Made by a program: the position numbers and the translations under genes. The notes below the pieces were generated by a model, which saw nothing but the letters and a program-made list of their open reading frames with translations, was not told the DNA's origin and made no database searches. A stretch of 64,000 nucleotides of DNA from Zymomonas mobilis (GTDB lineage Bacteria > Pseudomonadota > Alphaproteobacteria > Sphingomonadales > Sphingomonadaceae): contig NZ_VFOF01000001.1 of the NCBI RefSeq assembly GCF_006715975.1, positions 1,560,001-1,624,000 of the forward strand. The letters are read 5' to 3'. Positions 45,455 to 55,332 of the stretch are shown here, in pieces. Every line of letters starts with the position of its first letter. The first letter of the stretch is position 1.

Positions 45455-48400
45455 TTAGAAAAAAGAATATTGCGCTTTTTTCGCGTCGAAAGAATGTTTT
45501 TTGGGTGTTTCGGTGATGAGGATATCTTTGATATTGTCGAGGAAAATCGAAGGCGTTTGCTTTTGGGCTTCACCGTAGATGAAGCGTTTTTTACTGTGTG
45601 TTAAGAATAGATAGTCACGAGCACGGGTTAAGGCGACATAGAATAATCGTTTTTCTTCGGCCTGTTCGATCGGTTTATCAGCCTGTTGATGTAGGTTGAA
45701 ATTTTCTTTTTCTAAGCCGGTGACAAAGACAGCCGGAAATTCCAGACCTTTTGAGGCGTGCATTGTCATCAAGGAAACCCTGTCCCCGCGTTGATCATGG
45801 AAATCGACTTCATTGGCCAAGACAACCTGTTCTAAAAAGTAAGTATTGCTTTGACTGCCTGCTTTTTCCGCCAGAATTTTGAGCCATGAATAGGCTTGTT
45901 CTCTTTCCGCAGGCGAGAGAAGCGCCTCTTCACCCTGATTTTCTTGGGCAAGATGTGCCGAGATCGTTTCAAGCGAGGATAATCGACTGTCCAAAGAAAA
46001 GTCTTCGGGCATGTTTTCGATCATCTCCATAAAAGCTTTAACGGCTGGATGGTTGGTAATCGGTATTGGGGCTGTTTTACGGAATGGAATACCTGCTTGC
46101 GTGAAAGCTTTTTCAAAAGCTTTGGCTTGAAAGTTATTGCGGTACAGCACCGCGAAATCATGGAATCCAAGCGAGCTTTTAGGGCTGTGCCCTCTGTTTT
46201 TGCCAGCTTGTGCGGTCAACATATCGTGGCCGCCCATCAAGTCTTCTATTTTGGTGGCAACAAAACGTGCTTCATCTATTTCATCACGCGCGGGATAAAG
46301 GAGGGTTTTTTCGCCAAAATCGCGCATCGGCTGACCATTGTTGTCCGGCATAATAATATTGGCAGCGGCGACAATGTCAGTTGAAGAACGATAATTTCGA
46401 CTGAGGCGACGGCTGATAATATCAGGGAAATCTTGCTGCAAACGGGTGAAGCATTCGGAATCGGCACCCCTGAAATGATAGATAGCCTGATCAGGGTCAC
46501 CAATGACAGTTAATTGGGTATCATCCGCGATCAAGAGTCGGATAAGTTGATATTGGCCGACATCAATATCCTGAAACTCATCGACAGATATAAAAGAAAA
46601 AGCCTTTTGCCATTTTGCATGCAAGGCTGCATTTTCTTGCAACCCGTTGATAGCTTTTATTAGAAGGTCATCGAAATCGAGCCAATTATGCGATTGGTTC
46701 AAATTTTCTAGGCATTGCCGAAATTGTTCTTCCTCAACACCGCTGATTTGACCAGATCTTTTCAGAACAGAAAGACGTTCTAGCCATTCATCCGCTTTCT
46801 TTGAGGAGAGGCCAGCCGTTTTCATGAAAGCTTTTTTCTGCGTTGAGCGGTCAATAATCTGGAAGTCGGCGGCAAGGCCGAAGGCCTCACTGTCTTGTTT
46901 CAGCACATGGAGCGCAAAAGAGTGAAAGCTATGTATGACGGGTTGGTGATCTTTGTCTGTGATGAGCTGTTTTACTCTGGCTTTTAATTCATCAGTTGCT
47001 CTTCGGGTAAAAGTCAGGAGTAAGCATTTTTCAGCAGGAATAGCTTTTTCTTTTATCAGATGGGCAATCCGATGGGTCAGCATTTTGGTTTTTCCGGAGC
47101 CTGGGCCAGCCAAAATCATTAAATTCTTATCAGTAACCAATGCTGCCGCTTTTTGATCGTTATCGAGCGTAGCAAGCATCGGGTAATCAGGCATTTCGGT
47201 TGCCTGTTCTTCTGATTGGATGGGTTGTGGCTGAGGATTTTTAGATGGAACGGAGGCTTCATCCAAAGGGGCTGATGTTTTCTGTATTTTGGGATGGGTG
47301 GCGGGTTTTGTCATTTCCGTAACGGGAAATAACAAGCCGCCTTTGGTAAGCTTTTCCATCTCCTGTTTTTCAAATAGGCGAATAACGCCATATTCTCCGT
47401 CATATCCAGCCTGACGGATGACTGTGCCTTCTCTTAATCGGCGAATGGCTTCTTCTAATAAAGGATGGATGGCCTGCATTTCTTCTAAGGGGACATGGTG
47501 CAGAATCGCCATTTCAGAACCTAATTGCCGCAAGCATTCAGCATAGCGCTCACCTACCTTGCGGCTAGCAACGCCGACCCCAAGTAACTCGCTTAGAATT
47601 TCAGGTAGAGGAATTAAGCTGCTGACTTCACCTGCTGTCAGCGGTGGGACGGCTTCATCGCGATCAGCCAACATTTCAACCCGATGGGCAACCCCTATCG
47701 TCAAGGGCTTACCACAAACAGGGCAAAGGCCATCCAAGGCCAATGTTTCCTTGGGATCAAGTCGAATATCGCAGTTGCGATGCCCGTCGGCATGGTATTT
47801 CCCTTCTTCGGGGAAAAATTCGACGGTACCAACATAGCCTTCACCCGTTTCCAAAGCATGGCGAAGCGGTAAGAAACCCATTTCGCAGGAAAAAAGCGTG
47901 GCTTCTCGTCCTAATTTTGCCGGAGAATGGGCGTCCGAACTGGAAATAAGGCGGTAGCGATCAAGAGAAGAAACGCGCCAATTCATTTCAGGATCAGAAG
48001 ACAGGCCCGTTTCGGCTGCAAAGATATGTCCAGCCAAATCGCCATAACATTCTTCGATAGAGTCAAATCCGGATTTTGACCCCAGAGCGGAAAACCATGG
48101 CGTCCATATATGCGCAGGAGCAAGCCATGAATCTTTGTCAGCTTCTAGGGTTATTTCTAGTAAATCACGTGAGTCTAGCCCCAGAATAGGGCGACCATCG
48201 GAAACGATATTGCCAATTTTTGCTAGCTTTTCAGCAAAACGGTCGGCGGCATCAAAGGAAGAATGATAAACCAGATGATGCACTTTTCGGGTTTTGTCGC
48301 CTTTTTTATAGATCGTTGAAATCTCACCCGAGATAATAAAGCGGACTTCTTTTTGACAACCGGAAGGCAGGGTTGCCATTAAAGGCTGTTCAATTTCTGG

Positions 48401-48604
48401 CTTGAGACGGAATAGGCCATTGCCTTCCGCGTAAAGCCGTTCCTTCATTTCTTGGCGCCATGTCGGATGGGTGCAATCCCCTGTGGCAACAAGTTGGATG
48501 CCTTTTTCGGCTGAACCTAACGCGAGATGTTCCAGATCGAGATTGCGGCTGGTGGCACGGGCAAAACGGGAGTGAACATGGAGGTCAGCCCAAAAACGCG
48601 TCAT
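45455..48604 (-). CDS. EndoQ-like PHP nuclease fused to UvrD-type helicase
   Basis: 1049 residues. The N-terminal ~400 residues match the endonuclease Q/TIGR00375 layout: DLHVHSRFARATSRNLDLEHL (D7, H9, H11), ATGDCTHPTW (D43, H46), IISGEISTIYK, SSSDAHSPAKLG (D224, H226) and a zinc-type region with C278 and CPVCGK (C294, C297). A proline-rich linker (about 430-475) follows. The helicase has Walker A AGPGSGKT (499-506), VDEFQDID, GDPDQAIYHFRGAD, SRNYRSS, LMTMHASKGLEFPAVF and LFYVALTRARDYLFL. Archaeal EndoQ cuts DNA next to deaminated bases and abasic sites. Here the cut strand could then be unwound. GAGG lies 7 bases before the ATG. Divergent from the dNTPase gene. Confidence 0.9.
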   Translation of the reverse strand: MTRFWADLHVHSRFARATSRNLDLEHLALGSAEKGIQLVATGDCTHPTWRQEMKERLYAEGNGLFRLKPEIEQPLMATLPSGCQKEVRFIISGEISTIYKKGDKTRKVHHLVYHSSFDAADRFAEKLAKIGNIVSDGRPILGLDSRDLLEITLEADKDSWLAPAHIWTPWFSALGSKSGFDSIEECYGDLAGHIFAAETGLSSDPEMNWRVSSLDRYRLISSSDAHSPAKLGREATLFSCEMGFLPLRHALETGEGYVGTVEFFPEEGKYHADGHRNCDIRLDPKETLALDGLCPVCGKPLTIGVAHRVEMLADRDEAVPPLTAGEVSSLIPLPEILSELLGVGVASRKVGERYAECLRQLGSEMAILHHVPLEEMQAIHPLLEEAIRRLREGTVIRQAGYDGEYGVIRLFEKQEMEKLTKGGLLFPVTEMTKPATHPKIQKTSAPLDEASVPSKNPQPQPIQSEEQATEMPDYPMLATLDNDQKAAALVTDKNLMILAGPGSGKTKMLTHRIAHLIKEKAIPAEKCLLLTFTRRATDELKARVKQLITDKDHQPVIHSFHSFALHVLKQDSEAFGLAADFQIIDRSTQKKAFMKTAGLSSKKADEWLERLSVLKRSGQISGVEEEQFRQCLENLNQSHNWLDFDDLLIKAINGLQENAALHAKWQKAFSFISVDEFQDIDVGQYQLIRLLIADDTQLTVIGDPDQAIYHFRGADSECFTRLQQDFPDIISRRLSRNYRSSTDIVAAANIIMPDNNGQPMRDFGEKTLLYPARDEIDEARFVATKIEDLMGGHDMLTAQAGKNRGHSPKSSLGFHDFAVLYRNNFQAKAFEKAFTQAGIPFRKTAPIPITNHPAVKAFMEMIENMPEDFSLDSRLSSLETISAHLAQENQGEEALLSPAEREQAYSWLKILAEKAGSQSNTYFLEQVVLANEVDFHDQRGDRVSLMTMHASKGLEFPAVFVTGLEKENFNLHQQADKPIEQAEEKRLFYVALTRARDYLFLTHSKKRFIYGEAQKQTPSIFLDNIKDILITETPKKHSFDAKKAQYSFF

Positions 48605-48716
48605 TAGAACACCTCATATAAATAAAATTAAATATTTTTAACAAATTATATTTAATAAATTCAAAACATTACTATTTAATCTCAAATATTTTTAGAATTT
48701 ATTTGGGATATTTAAA

Positions 48717-50126
48717 ATGGAATGGGAAAAATTACTTAATCACGATCGATTAGGATATAGCCGATATGCTGAAGCCCCTGATAGACCTGCATTTGTTCAA
48801 GATGCCGATCGCATTACTTTTTCATCAGCGTTCCGACGTTTAGCCAATAAAACACAAGTGCATCCCCTTTACGAAAATGATCATATCCATCATCGCCTGA
48901 TACATAGCGTCGAAACGGCCAGTGTAGGAAGATCTTTAGGAATGAGAATCGGTCACTGGCTAGAAAATGAAAATAAAATTAAAAAAGGTGAGTGCCATAC
49001 CCTTGCAGGCATTGTTCAAGCCGCTTGCCTTGCCCATGATATTGGTAATCCACCTTTTGGTCATGCTGGAGAATCCGCTATTGGTAAATGGTTTTCCAAA
49101 AAATTTGAAGATTCCAATGCCTCATCCTTATTCAAGGATATCTTGCCAGAAGAAATGGAGGAGTTAAAAAATTTTGATGGTAATGCTCAAGGATTTCGTC
49201 TGCTGACTAGACTTGAGATGGATCGCAATATGGGCGGTATGCGTCTTTCTTATGGCGTATTAGGCGCTTTCGTCAAATACCCAGTAACAGCGTCTATACG
49301 ACAAAAAATTAAAACAGATGAAAATTATTGTGTCTTGAAAAAAATTGACATGCTTAAGAGCGAGCAAGATTTATTGTCTTTAGCCAAAAATCCTTATTGC
49401 GGCCTCAAAAAAATCGGTATTTTCAAAAGTGAGTTAGGTTTATTTAAAGAAGTAGCCGAGGCGTTAAATTTAAAATCAGAAAACACTGAAAATATTACTT
49501 GGTGGCGACGTGACCCTCTCGTTTTCATGGTCGAAGCCGCTGATGATATTTGTTACAATATTCTTGATTTAGAAGATGCTTATGCTTCTGGTGACCTAAG
49601 TAAAAACGAAATAATGGATCACTTTCAAGGGATATGTAAATCTATTCATATCCCGCAACAATATAATGCAGCGGAAGAAATCGCTAATGCTCGTTCTGAC
49701 TGTATTGGTAAAGCGATTAAGGCCTGTGTCGAAGTTTTTAAAGAACGTTACGACGAATTGATGTCTGGTCAATTTTCAACATCCCTGATTGAAGAATCCA
49801 GCATCAAAGACGGCTTTGAAAAAATCAAAAAGACCGCCAAAGATCGTCTATTTACGTCGCGTAGAAAAACCGAACTGGAAGTCTATGGTAGGAATGTTGT
49901 CCATCGGATTTTGGACGGCACGCTGCCTGTTTTTGAAGATTTGAAGCAGAAAAATTGGGATGGAGAAAAGCTGGAAGCCTATCATCGGCAATTATGCCAG
50001 ACGGTAGGACTGGACATAAGGGATGTAAAAACTCCTTATCAAGCACTGCATGCTTTAACTGATTGTGTTTCAGGCATGACCGACCGGTTTGCCGTTAAAA
50101 TCGCTAAAAATCTCTCGGGGAATTAA
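48717..50126 (+). CDS. dgt: dNTP triphosphohydrolase (dGTPase family)
   Basis: 469 residues of the HD-domain dGTPase family, which splits dNTPs into nucleoside and triphosphate. Metal and active-site motifs are RLIHSVETASVGRSLG (H63), CLAHDIGNPPFGHAGE (H107, D108) and MVEAADDICYNILDLEDAY (D276 or D277). FSSAFRRLANKTQVHPL binds substrate or DNA. Residues about 204-219 and 227-242 are a diverged tandem duplication. GGGA lies about 8 bases before the ATG. Codon use is more AT-rich than in neighbouring housekeeping genes. It is divergent from the EndoQ-helicase fusion by 112 bp and followed by tRNA-Ser, which suggests an acquired pair. Confidence 0.93.
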   Translation: MEWEKLLNHDRLGYSRYAEAPDRPAFVQDADRITFSSAFRRLANKTQVHPLYENDHIHHRLIHSVETASVGRSLGMRIGHWLENENKIKKGECHTLAGIVQAACLAHDIGNPPFGHAGESAIGKWFSKKFEDSNASSLFKDILPEEMEELKNFDGNAQGFRLLTRLEMDRNMGGMRLSYGVLGAFVKYPVTASIRQKIKTDENYCVLKKIDMLKSEQDLLSLAKNPYCGLKKIGIFKSELGLFKEVAEALNLKSENTENITWWRRDPLVFMVEAADDICYNILDLEDAYASGDLSKNEIMDHFQGICKSIHIPQQYNAAEEIANARSDCIGKAIKACVEVFKERYDELMSGQFSTSLIEESSIKDGFEKIKKTAKDRLFTSRRKTELEVYGRNVVHRILDGTLPVFEDLKQKNWDGEKLEAYHRQLCQTVGLDIRDVKTPYQALHALTDCVSGMTDRFAVKIAKNLSGN

Positions 50127-50135
50127 GCTATTATA

Positions 50136-50225
<90 letters not shown>

Positions 50226-50474
50226 GCAAATGGTAGCAACCATATTCTAGTCGATAGAAGCGCGCTAGTAACGCAATTATTCATTTTTGCCAAGAGTAAA
50301 TGGCGACAATAGCCCTTCTTTTTATAAAGTTAGAGCTATTACTTTTTGCGAGAAACATAGCTTGATTGGGTTTAGATGTTAAAAAATGGCATCAATGCGG
50401 TCTATTTTGAAAACAGCGGTGAATTGAGGTTGTTATCTTTTGCTTCTGTGAAAAAGGAAACCTTCTAACCTCCT

Positions 50475-51248
50475 CTAATAGGGCATCGTTGCATGCGGCA
50501 TTTGCATTAAGGCCGGACGCGCCAATAAAAATCCCTGCATTAGATCAACGCCCAAATCTTTTAACACATTATATTCTTCGAGCGTCTCGACGCCTTCCAC
50601 GATAAAATCGATATTCAGCTCACGACAGAGATTCACCATCGCTTTCACCACAGCGCGGCGTCTTCTGTCTTTCTCGATGCCAATGACATAGTGACGATCA
50701 AGCTTGATAATATCAGGGTGATAGGCCGTTAACAGATTGAGGTTAGAATAAAGGCCTCCGAAATCATCAAAGGCGACTTTGAAATTTAGATGTTTATAAG
50801 TCGAAATGATATTTCTGATATGGGCGTAGTCAGTCAGATATTCTTTTTCTGACCATTCAAAAATAATTCGGTTAGGATTGATATTGAGCTTTTTACAAGC
50901 ATCTAACGTCCGGCTGAGGCAATGTTCCGGATGATAGAGCGCATTAGGCATAAAGTTGAGACTAATGGCACCTTGCCATTCACAGAATAAGGCAGATTGA
51001 AGGGCTTTTTCACGGGCTTTTTGGTCAAAATAATAGCGATTACTGTCGTTGATTTGGGAAAGAATGAAACCTGCCCCCTCACCTTTCATGCCACGAACCA
51101 GCGCTTCTTGCGCATAAATATGACCGGTATTGGTATTAACGATCGGTTGAAAAGCGAATAAAAAATTAAAGCCTAGTGGTTGATCGTCTATTGGCTCAAC
51201 ACAAGAAGAAGCATCGTCTCCTCTTAAGAGTGGTTGAATCTGCCCCAT
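50475..51248 (-). CDS. EAL-domain cyclic-di-GMP phosphodiesterase
   Basis: 257 residues, essentially one EAL domain without sensor or GGDEF part. Catalytic motifs are intact: QEALVRG (E of EAL), SLNFMPN, IIFEWSEKE, KVAFDDFGG (the DDFG metal ligands), IIKLDRHYV and IVEGVETLEE, then LMQGFLLARP. It should hydrolyse c-di-GMP to pGpG in the cytoplasm. AAGGGA lies about 9 bases upstream. Monocistronic. Confidence 0.94.
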   Translation of the reverse strand: MGQIQPLLRGDDASSCVEPIDDQPLGFNFLFAFQPIVNTNTGHIYAQEALVRGMKGEGAGFILSQINDSNRYYFDQKAREKALQSALFCEWQGAISLNFMPNALYHPEHCLSRTLDACKKLNINPNRIIFEWSEKEYLTDYAHIRNIISTYKHLNFKVAFDDFGGLYSNLNLLTAYHPDIIKLDRHYVIGIEKDRRRRAVVKAMVNLCRELNIDFIVEGVETLEEYNVLKDLGVDLMQGFLLARPALMQMPHATMPY

Positions 51249-51379
51249 CCGTGAAGTCCCTTTTTTACACCAAAACCAGAAACGGTTTAGTGTATAAAAG
51301 TTACTTACGTATTGACGGGGCAGATTCTTTAGTAAAATACTTATAAATAATGAAAGATAAAACGGTTACTCTGACCGTA

Positions 51380-52258
51380 TCATTGATCGATCAGTTTACG
51401 TTCTTTAACAAAGCTGTCGAGATCTACCAGATTGGTAAGTAACGGTTCCAGATGATCAAGCGGTACTGTATTAGGACCATCAGACAACGCATTGGCCGGA
51501 TCAGGATGCGTTTCCAAGAATAATCCGGCAATACCAACGGAAACTGCGGCACGCGCCAGAACAGAAACAAATTGCCGTTCACCGCTACTTTTATTGCCAA
51601 GACCACCCGGCAATTGCACGGAATGGGTCGCATCAAAGACCAACGGGCAATTGGTTTCCCGCATAATCACGAGTCCCCGCATATCGGAAACCAGATTATT
51701 ATAGCCAAAGCAGGCACCACGTTCCGCAACCATAATAGAAGGCGCCGCGATACCAACCTCGGCCGCAGCGACACGCGCCTTGGCAACGACATTAGCCATG
51801 TCACCCGGAGCGAGGAACTGACCTTTTTTAATGTTAACCGGACGGCCAGAAGCGGCGGCGGCTTCGATAAGATCGGTCTGACGGACAAGGAATGCAGGCG
51901 TTTGCAAGACATCAACGACTTCGGCAACGGTCTGAACCTGTGCGGCATTATGCACATCGGTCAGGACCGGTAAGCCGACATCCTGCTGCACTTTTTCAAG
52001 AATGCGGAGGCCTTCATCAATACCGGGGCCACGGAAAGACTGGCTGGAAGAGCGATTCGCTTTGTCAAAAGAGCTTTTGTAGATCAAAAGGATGCCCAGC
52101 TTATCCGCGATTTTTTTTAGTCGCTCGGCTGTCCTTAAGGTCAAATCTTCTGTTTCGATCACACAAGGGCCAGCGATCAAAAATAATTTATGACCCAGCC
52201 CGACTTCCTGACCGCAAAGATTGAGGCTCGGATATTGGTTGTTCAGTTTGTTAGACAT
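51380..52258 (-). CDS. kdsA: 3-Deoxy-D-manno-octulosonate 8-phosphate synthase
   Basis: 292 residues, normal length. It condenses PEP with arabinose 5-phosphate to make KDO-8-phosphate for lipopolysaccharide. Family motifs are [104 protein letters not shown] and [17 protein letters not shown]. It follows kdsB by 16 bp. Confidence 0.98.
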   Translation of the reverse strand: MSNKLNNQYPSLNLCGQEVGLGHKLFLIAGPCVIETEDLTLRTAERLKKIADKLGILLIYKSSFDKANRSSSQSFRGPGIDEGLRILEKVQQDVGLPVLTDVHNAAQVQTVAEVVDVLQTPAFLVRQTDLIEAAAASGRPVNIKKGQFLAPGDMANVVAKARVAAAEVGIAAPSIMVAERGACFGYNNLVSDMRGLVIMRETNCPLVFDATHSVQLPGGLGNKSSGERQFVSVLARAAVSVGIAGLFLETHPDPANALSDGPNTVPLDHLEPLLTNLVDLDSFVKERKLIDQ

Positions 52259-52274
52259 AGCATGTTGCTTTCGC

Positions 52275-53075
52275 TTATTTTATACCACGCGCCATTAAGG
52301 TGGCTTCAATCAGGTCACGGTCGACCGGATTATTCAATTCCCATAATTCAAGATCAGGTTTGTCGATGAGCGGAACCTTAACCGCTATCCCGTCATCCAA
52401 AAAGCGTAATTGTTCCAACCCTTCAATCATTTCCAGTTTTGACGGTGAACGGGACGCATAATGCCGTAAAGTGTTAGGGCGATAGGCGTACAGTCCGATA
52501 TGTAAGAAGACAGGCAAATCAGGATCAGAGCGGTCAGCTTTCGAAAGATGAGGGATGACTGATTTCGAAAAATACAGCGCCTCACCTTTTGCATTGCACA
52601 CCACGGTTGTTCCCCCGACCAAACCTTGCTTCTGATCATCGAATAGTTGGAATCGGACAGTGGGAGATGTCGTTACCGCCGGAGTCGCGATACCATATTC
52701 AGGTGAGCTTTTCATGATCTCGATCAGCTTTTCAACAATAAAAGCCGGAGTCAGCGGGGCATCCCCCTGAAAATTGATAATCAGATCATAATTATCGCCG
52801 AGCTGATCCAGAACGGCGGCGCAGCGTTCAGTCCCATTTCGGCAAGAAGACGGAGTCATGAGAGCTTCTCCACCGGCTTTTTCTACTACATCTGCAATAC
52901 GTTGATCATCTGTTGCAACAACGACACGATCGACGCCTTGAACCGAACAGGCTGCCATCCAGCTCCGTATAATCAAGGGCTTTTTATCCCCATCTACACC
53001 GGATAAAGGCACAAGAGGTTTTCCCGGATAGCGGGTTGAAGCAAAACGCGCAGGTATTACAATTGCCACTGCCAT
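52275..53075 (-). CDS. kdsB: CMP-KDO synthetase (3-deoxy-manno-octulosonate cytidylyltransferase)
   Basis: 266 residues. It activates KDO with CTP before transfer to lipid A. Motifs are [85 protein letters not shown] and [15 protein letters not shown]. First gene of a kdsB-kdsA operon; the pair supply KDO for the outer membrane. Confidence 0.97.
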   Translation of the reverse strand: MAVAIVIPARFASTRYPGKPLVPLSGVDGDKKPLIIRSWMAACSVQGVDRVVVATDDQRIADVVEKAGGEALMTPSSCRNGTERCAAVLDQLGDNYDLIINFQGDAPLTPAFIVEKLIEIMKSSPEYGIATPAVTTSPTVRFQLFDDQKQGLVGGTTVVCNAKGEALYFSKSVIPHLSKADRSDPDLPVFLHIGLYAYRPNTLRHYASRSPSKLEMIEGLEQLRFLDDGIAVKVPLIDKPDLELWELNNPVDRDLIEATLMARGIK

Positions 53076-53467
53076 GAAATTATTCCTTAAAATTACAACT
53101 TTGAATATTGATAATTATTATGCCTTTGGTATAGAGACGAAATATTCATAATATTATTGTATAAAATATATATAATTTTTAGAAATTTAGTTTTAAAAAC
53201 GGGGTATTAGCAAAGAAAATAGTAGGGAGATTTTCTTCATTACCATCTGTTGCATGATGGCAACATAATCATTGTTTTATAGTATATTTTACTAATCCAG
53301 TCTAAAAATAAACAATACAACCCCGATATTATGCAATAATATTTTAAACATGCTATTTACGGAACTATAGCTTAATAGATATCTCGTGAATGGGTGCATT
53401 AGCTTATCGTTTTGCTTATGTGTAAAATGATATAGAGACCATGCCGAGTTCGGAAGTGGAGTAATTT
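53076..53467. other. AT-rich region upstream of kdsB and the first OMP gene
   Basis: About 390 bp, divergent promoter region. It contains TTATGTGTAAAAT at 53416-53428, a 13-mer that recurs upstream of the second OMP gene. No gene recognised. Confidence 0.55.
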
Positions 53468-54076
53468 ATGCGTAAGATAATTTTTGCTGCCGCCGTTGCA
53501 ACGGCTGCCATTGCAGCACAGGCACCAGCTCAGGTTATAAATACCCCGACAACCTTTCGTGGTTTCCGTATTGAAGGTGACATCGGATGGGATCGTGCGC
53601 GGGCAAATGGCGTCGGCCAGAATAACATGGGTTATGGTGGCACCGCCGGCATCGACGGTCAGATCGGTAAGTATTTCGTAGTCGGTGCAGAAGGTACCTA
53701 TTGGAACCCCAGCAAAATGTGGGGCGACAACAACGGTAACAACATGGCGAACACAGCCGGTGGTGGTAGCGTTTCTACCAAAGCTTTCCAGGAATGGGAT
53801 GCTTCCATCCGTATGGGTTTCTTGGCACAGCCTGACATCCTGCTTTATGCAGTTGGTGGTTATGCCACGACCAGAGAACGTACCCTTTATACTGGTGCTT
53901 CTGGCGTTGGCGGTTACCGCAATGTCGGTTGGAGCGATGGCTACTCAGTTGGTGGTGGTATCGAATATTCCATGAGCAAAATGTTCTTCATGAACGCTCA
54001 GTATCGTTACTCTCAGTTCTCTAATCACACCTCCCGCCAGCGTGCTACGCTCGGCTTCGGTGTGCGCTTCAGATAA
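53468..54076 (+). CDS. Outer-membrane beta-barrel protein (small porin-like), copy 1
   Basis: 202 residues. A signal peptide (RKIIFAAAVATAAIAAQAPAQ) is followed by an eight-stranded type barrel: FRGFRIEGDIGWDRA, NNMGYGGTAGIDGQIG, GAEGTYWNPSKMWG, EWDASIRMGFLAQPDILLY, GGGIEYSMSKMFFMNAQYRY and the final RATLGFGVRFR with a near-terminal aromatic. Similar to opacity/Omp25-type proteins. GGAG lies about 7 bases upstream. It is clearly paralogous to the next gene. Confidence 0.88.
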   Translation: MRKIIFAAAVATAAIAAQAPAQVINTPTTFRGFRIEGDIGWDRARANGVGQNNMGYGGTAGIDGQIGKYFVVGAEGTYWNPSKMWGDNNGNNMANTAGGGSVSTKAFQEWDASIRMGFLAQPDILLYAVGGYATTRERTLYTGASGVGGYRNVGWSDGYSVGGGIEYSMSKMFFMNAQYRYSQFSNHTSRQRATLGFGVRFR

Positions 54077-54089
54077 TTTTTCATAAATA

Positions 54090-54116
54090 AAGCTCCGGTT
54101 ATTTTAACCGGAGCTT
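54090..54116 (+). terminator. Hairpin after OMP copy 1
   Basis: A perfect 12-bp inverted repeat AAGCTCCGGTTA/TAACCGGAGCTT (54090-54101/54105-54116), 14 bp after the stop codon. There is no T-run, so it may be an mRNA 3' stabiliser as much as a terminator. Confidence 0.65.
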
Positions 54117-54367
54117 GAATGTTGCTTTATCTTCAAATAATTGTTGCGTCATTACCACATAGGAATGGGCAATATAAGATAGAGCGGTGCATAACATTGG
54201 ATTTATGTGTAAAATCGTCCATGTCAGCAGAACCGGAGAGTATAAACACAGTAAGTTGGGTCAATAACTAACTTTGTTTAGAACTTTTTTCTTTGTATAA
54301 AACTTTTCCGACAGCGACGACGGACGATATTTATTCCCGAAGTCGCATGTGAAATGGAGTATATTGC

Positions 54368-55174
54368 ATGCGTAAGCTTTATCTTGCAGCAACAGCCTTG
54401 ACCACAGCGGTTGCATCACAGGCATGGGCACAGGATACTGTACCTCAGCCTGCGACCCCTTCCTATGGCGCCCCAGTATCAGACACATCCGCTTCGGATG
54501 GCAGCGCACCGGTTCAGGATGCGCCGGTTGTCGCTCAGGATACTGTCGCACAGCCTTCTGTTCAGCCGGTTCCGCTGACCCCTGATCCAAACGAAGTTGC
54601 TAACCATAGCGGTATCAAATTCCGCGGTCTTCGCGTTGAAGGTGATATCGGTTGGACGCGAGCTCAGGCAAACCATACCTCTGGCCGTAACAACATGGGC
54701 TATGGTGGTACCTTGGGTGTTGATGCCGTCGTCGATAACTTCTTTGTTTTCGGCGTTGAAGGCAGCTACTGGAACCCCAGTAAAATGTGGGAAAACAATT
54801 CCGGCAGCAATGTCGCGATTGGTAGCCAGGGTAACAACATCGGTCAGACTGGTGCTGATAGCTATTCTGCCCGTAAAATGTTCCAGGAATGGGATGCTAC
54901 CCTGCGTATGGGTTTCCTCCCCACCAAAGACTTGTTGATCTACATGGCCGGTGGTTATGCTTCTGGTAAGCAGCGCAACGTATCTGTGAACGGCGCAGGT
55001 ACCGCGCTCAACAACAAGTATGTTGGTTGGAGCAATGGTTATTCCGTTGGTGGTGGTATCGAATATTCGATCACCCACAACTTCTTCATGAATGCCCAGT
55101 ATCGCTGGACGGAATTCGGCAACCATACCTCCCGTTCACGCGCAACGCTTGGTTTTGGTTTCCGTTTCCCCTAG
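54368..55174 (+). CDS. Outer-membrane beta-barrel protein (small porin-like), copy 2
   Basis: 268 residues. A signal peptide (MRKLYLAATALTTAVASQAWA) is followed by a Pro/Gln/Val-rich linker of about 50 residues (about 23-75) absent from copy 1, which might cross the periplasm or bind cell wall. The barrel parallels copy 1: GLRVEGDIGWTRAQ, NNMGYGGTLGVDAVV, GSYWNPSKMW, EWDATLRMGFLPTKDLLIY, GGGIEYSITHNFFMNAQYRW, RATLGFGFRFP. GGAG lies about 9 bases upstream. Confidence 0.88.
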   Translation: MRKLYLAATALTTAVASQAWAQDTVPQPATPSYGAPVSDTSASDGSAPVQDAPVVAQDTVAQPSVQPVPLTPDPNEVANHSGIKFRGLRVEGDIGWTRAQANHTSGRNNMGYGGTLGVDAVVDNFFVFGVEGSYWNPSKMWENNSGSNVAIGSQGNNIGQTGADSYSARKMFQEWDATLRMGFLPTKDLLIYMAGGYASGKQRNVSVNGAGTALNNKYVGWSNGYSVGGGIEYSITHNFFMNAQYRWTEFGNHTSRSRATLGFGFRFP

Positions 55175-55236
55175 GATTTCAGCCTTCAAATCTGATGATT
55201 TGAGGCAAAAAATATCTAGGTTATAGATTATATTTG

Positions 55237-55281
55237 AGGCAGCGCCGGTTTAACCACTGGAAGCTGCCTTAAATATTTTTA
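55237..55281 (+). terminator. Probable terminator of OMP copy 2
   Basis: AGGCAGC (55237-55243) pairs with GCTGCCT (55263-55269), with an inner CCGGT/ACTGG pair, then TAAATATTTTT. Confidence 0.7.
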
Positions 55282-55332
55282 GGGGTATACTGTTTTATTT
55301 TGAATTATATTTGATCTTACAATGAGGCAGAA

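Noticed and set aside
54479-55126. Open frame of 215 residues antisense to the second OMP gene
   Set aside because: The plus-strand barrel protein has a signal peptide, ribosome binding site and a clear paralogue. The antisense frame has none.
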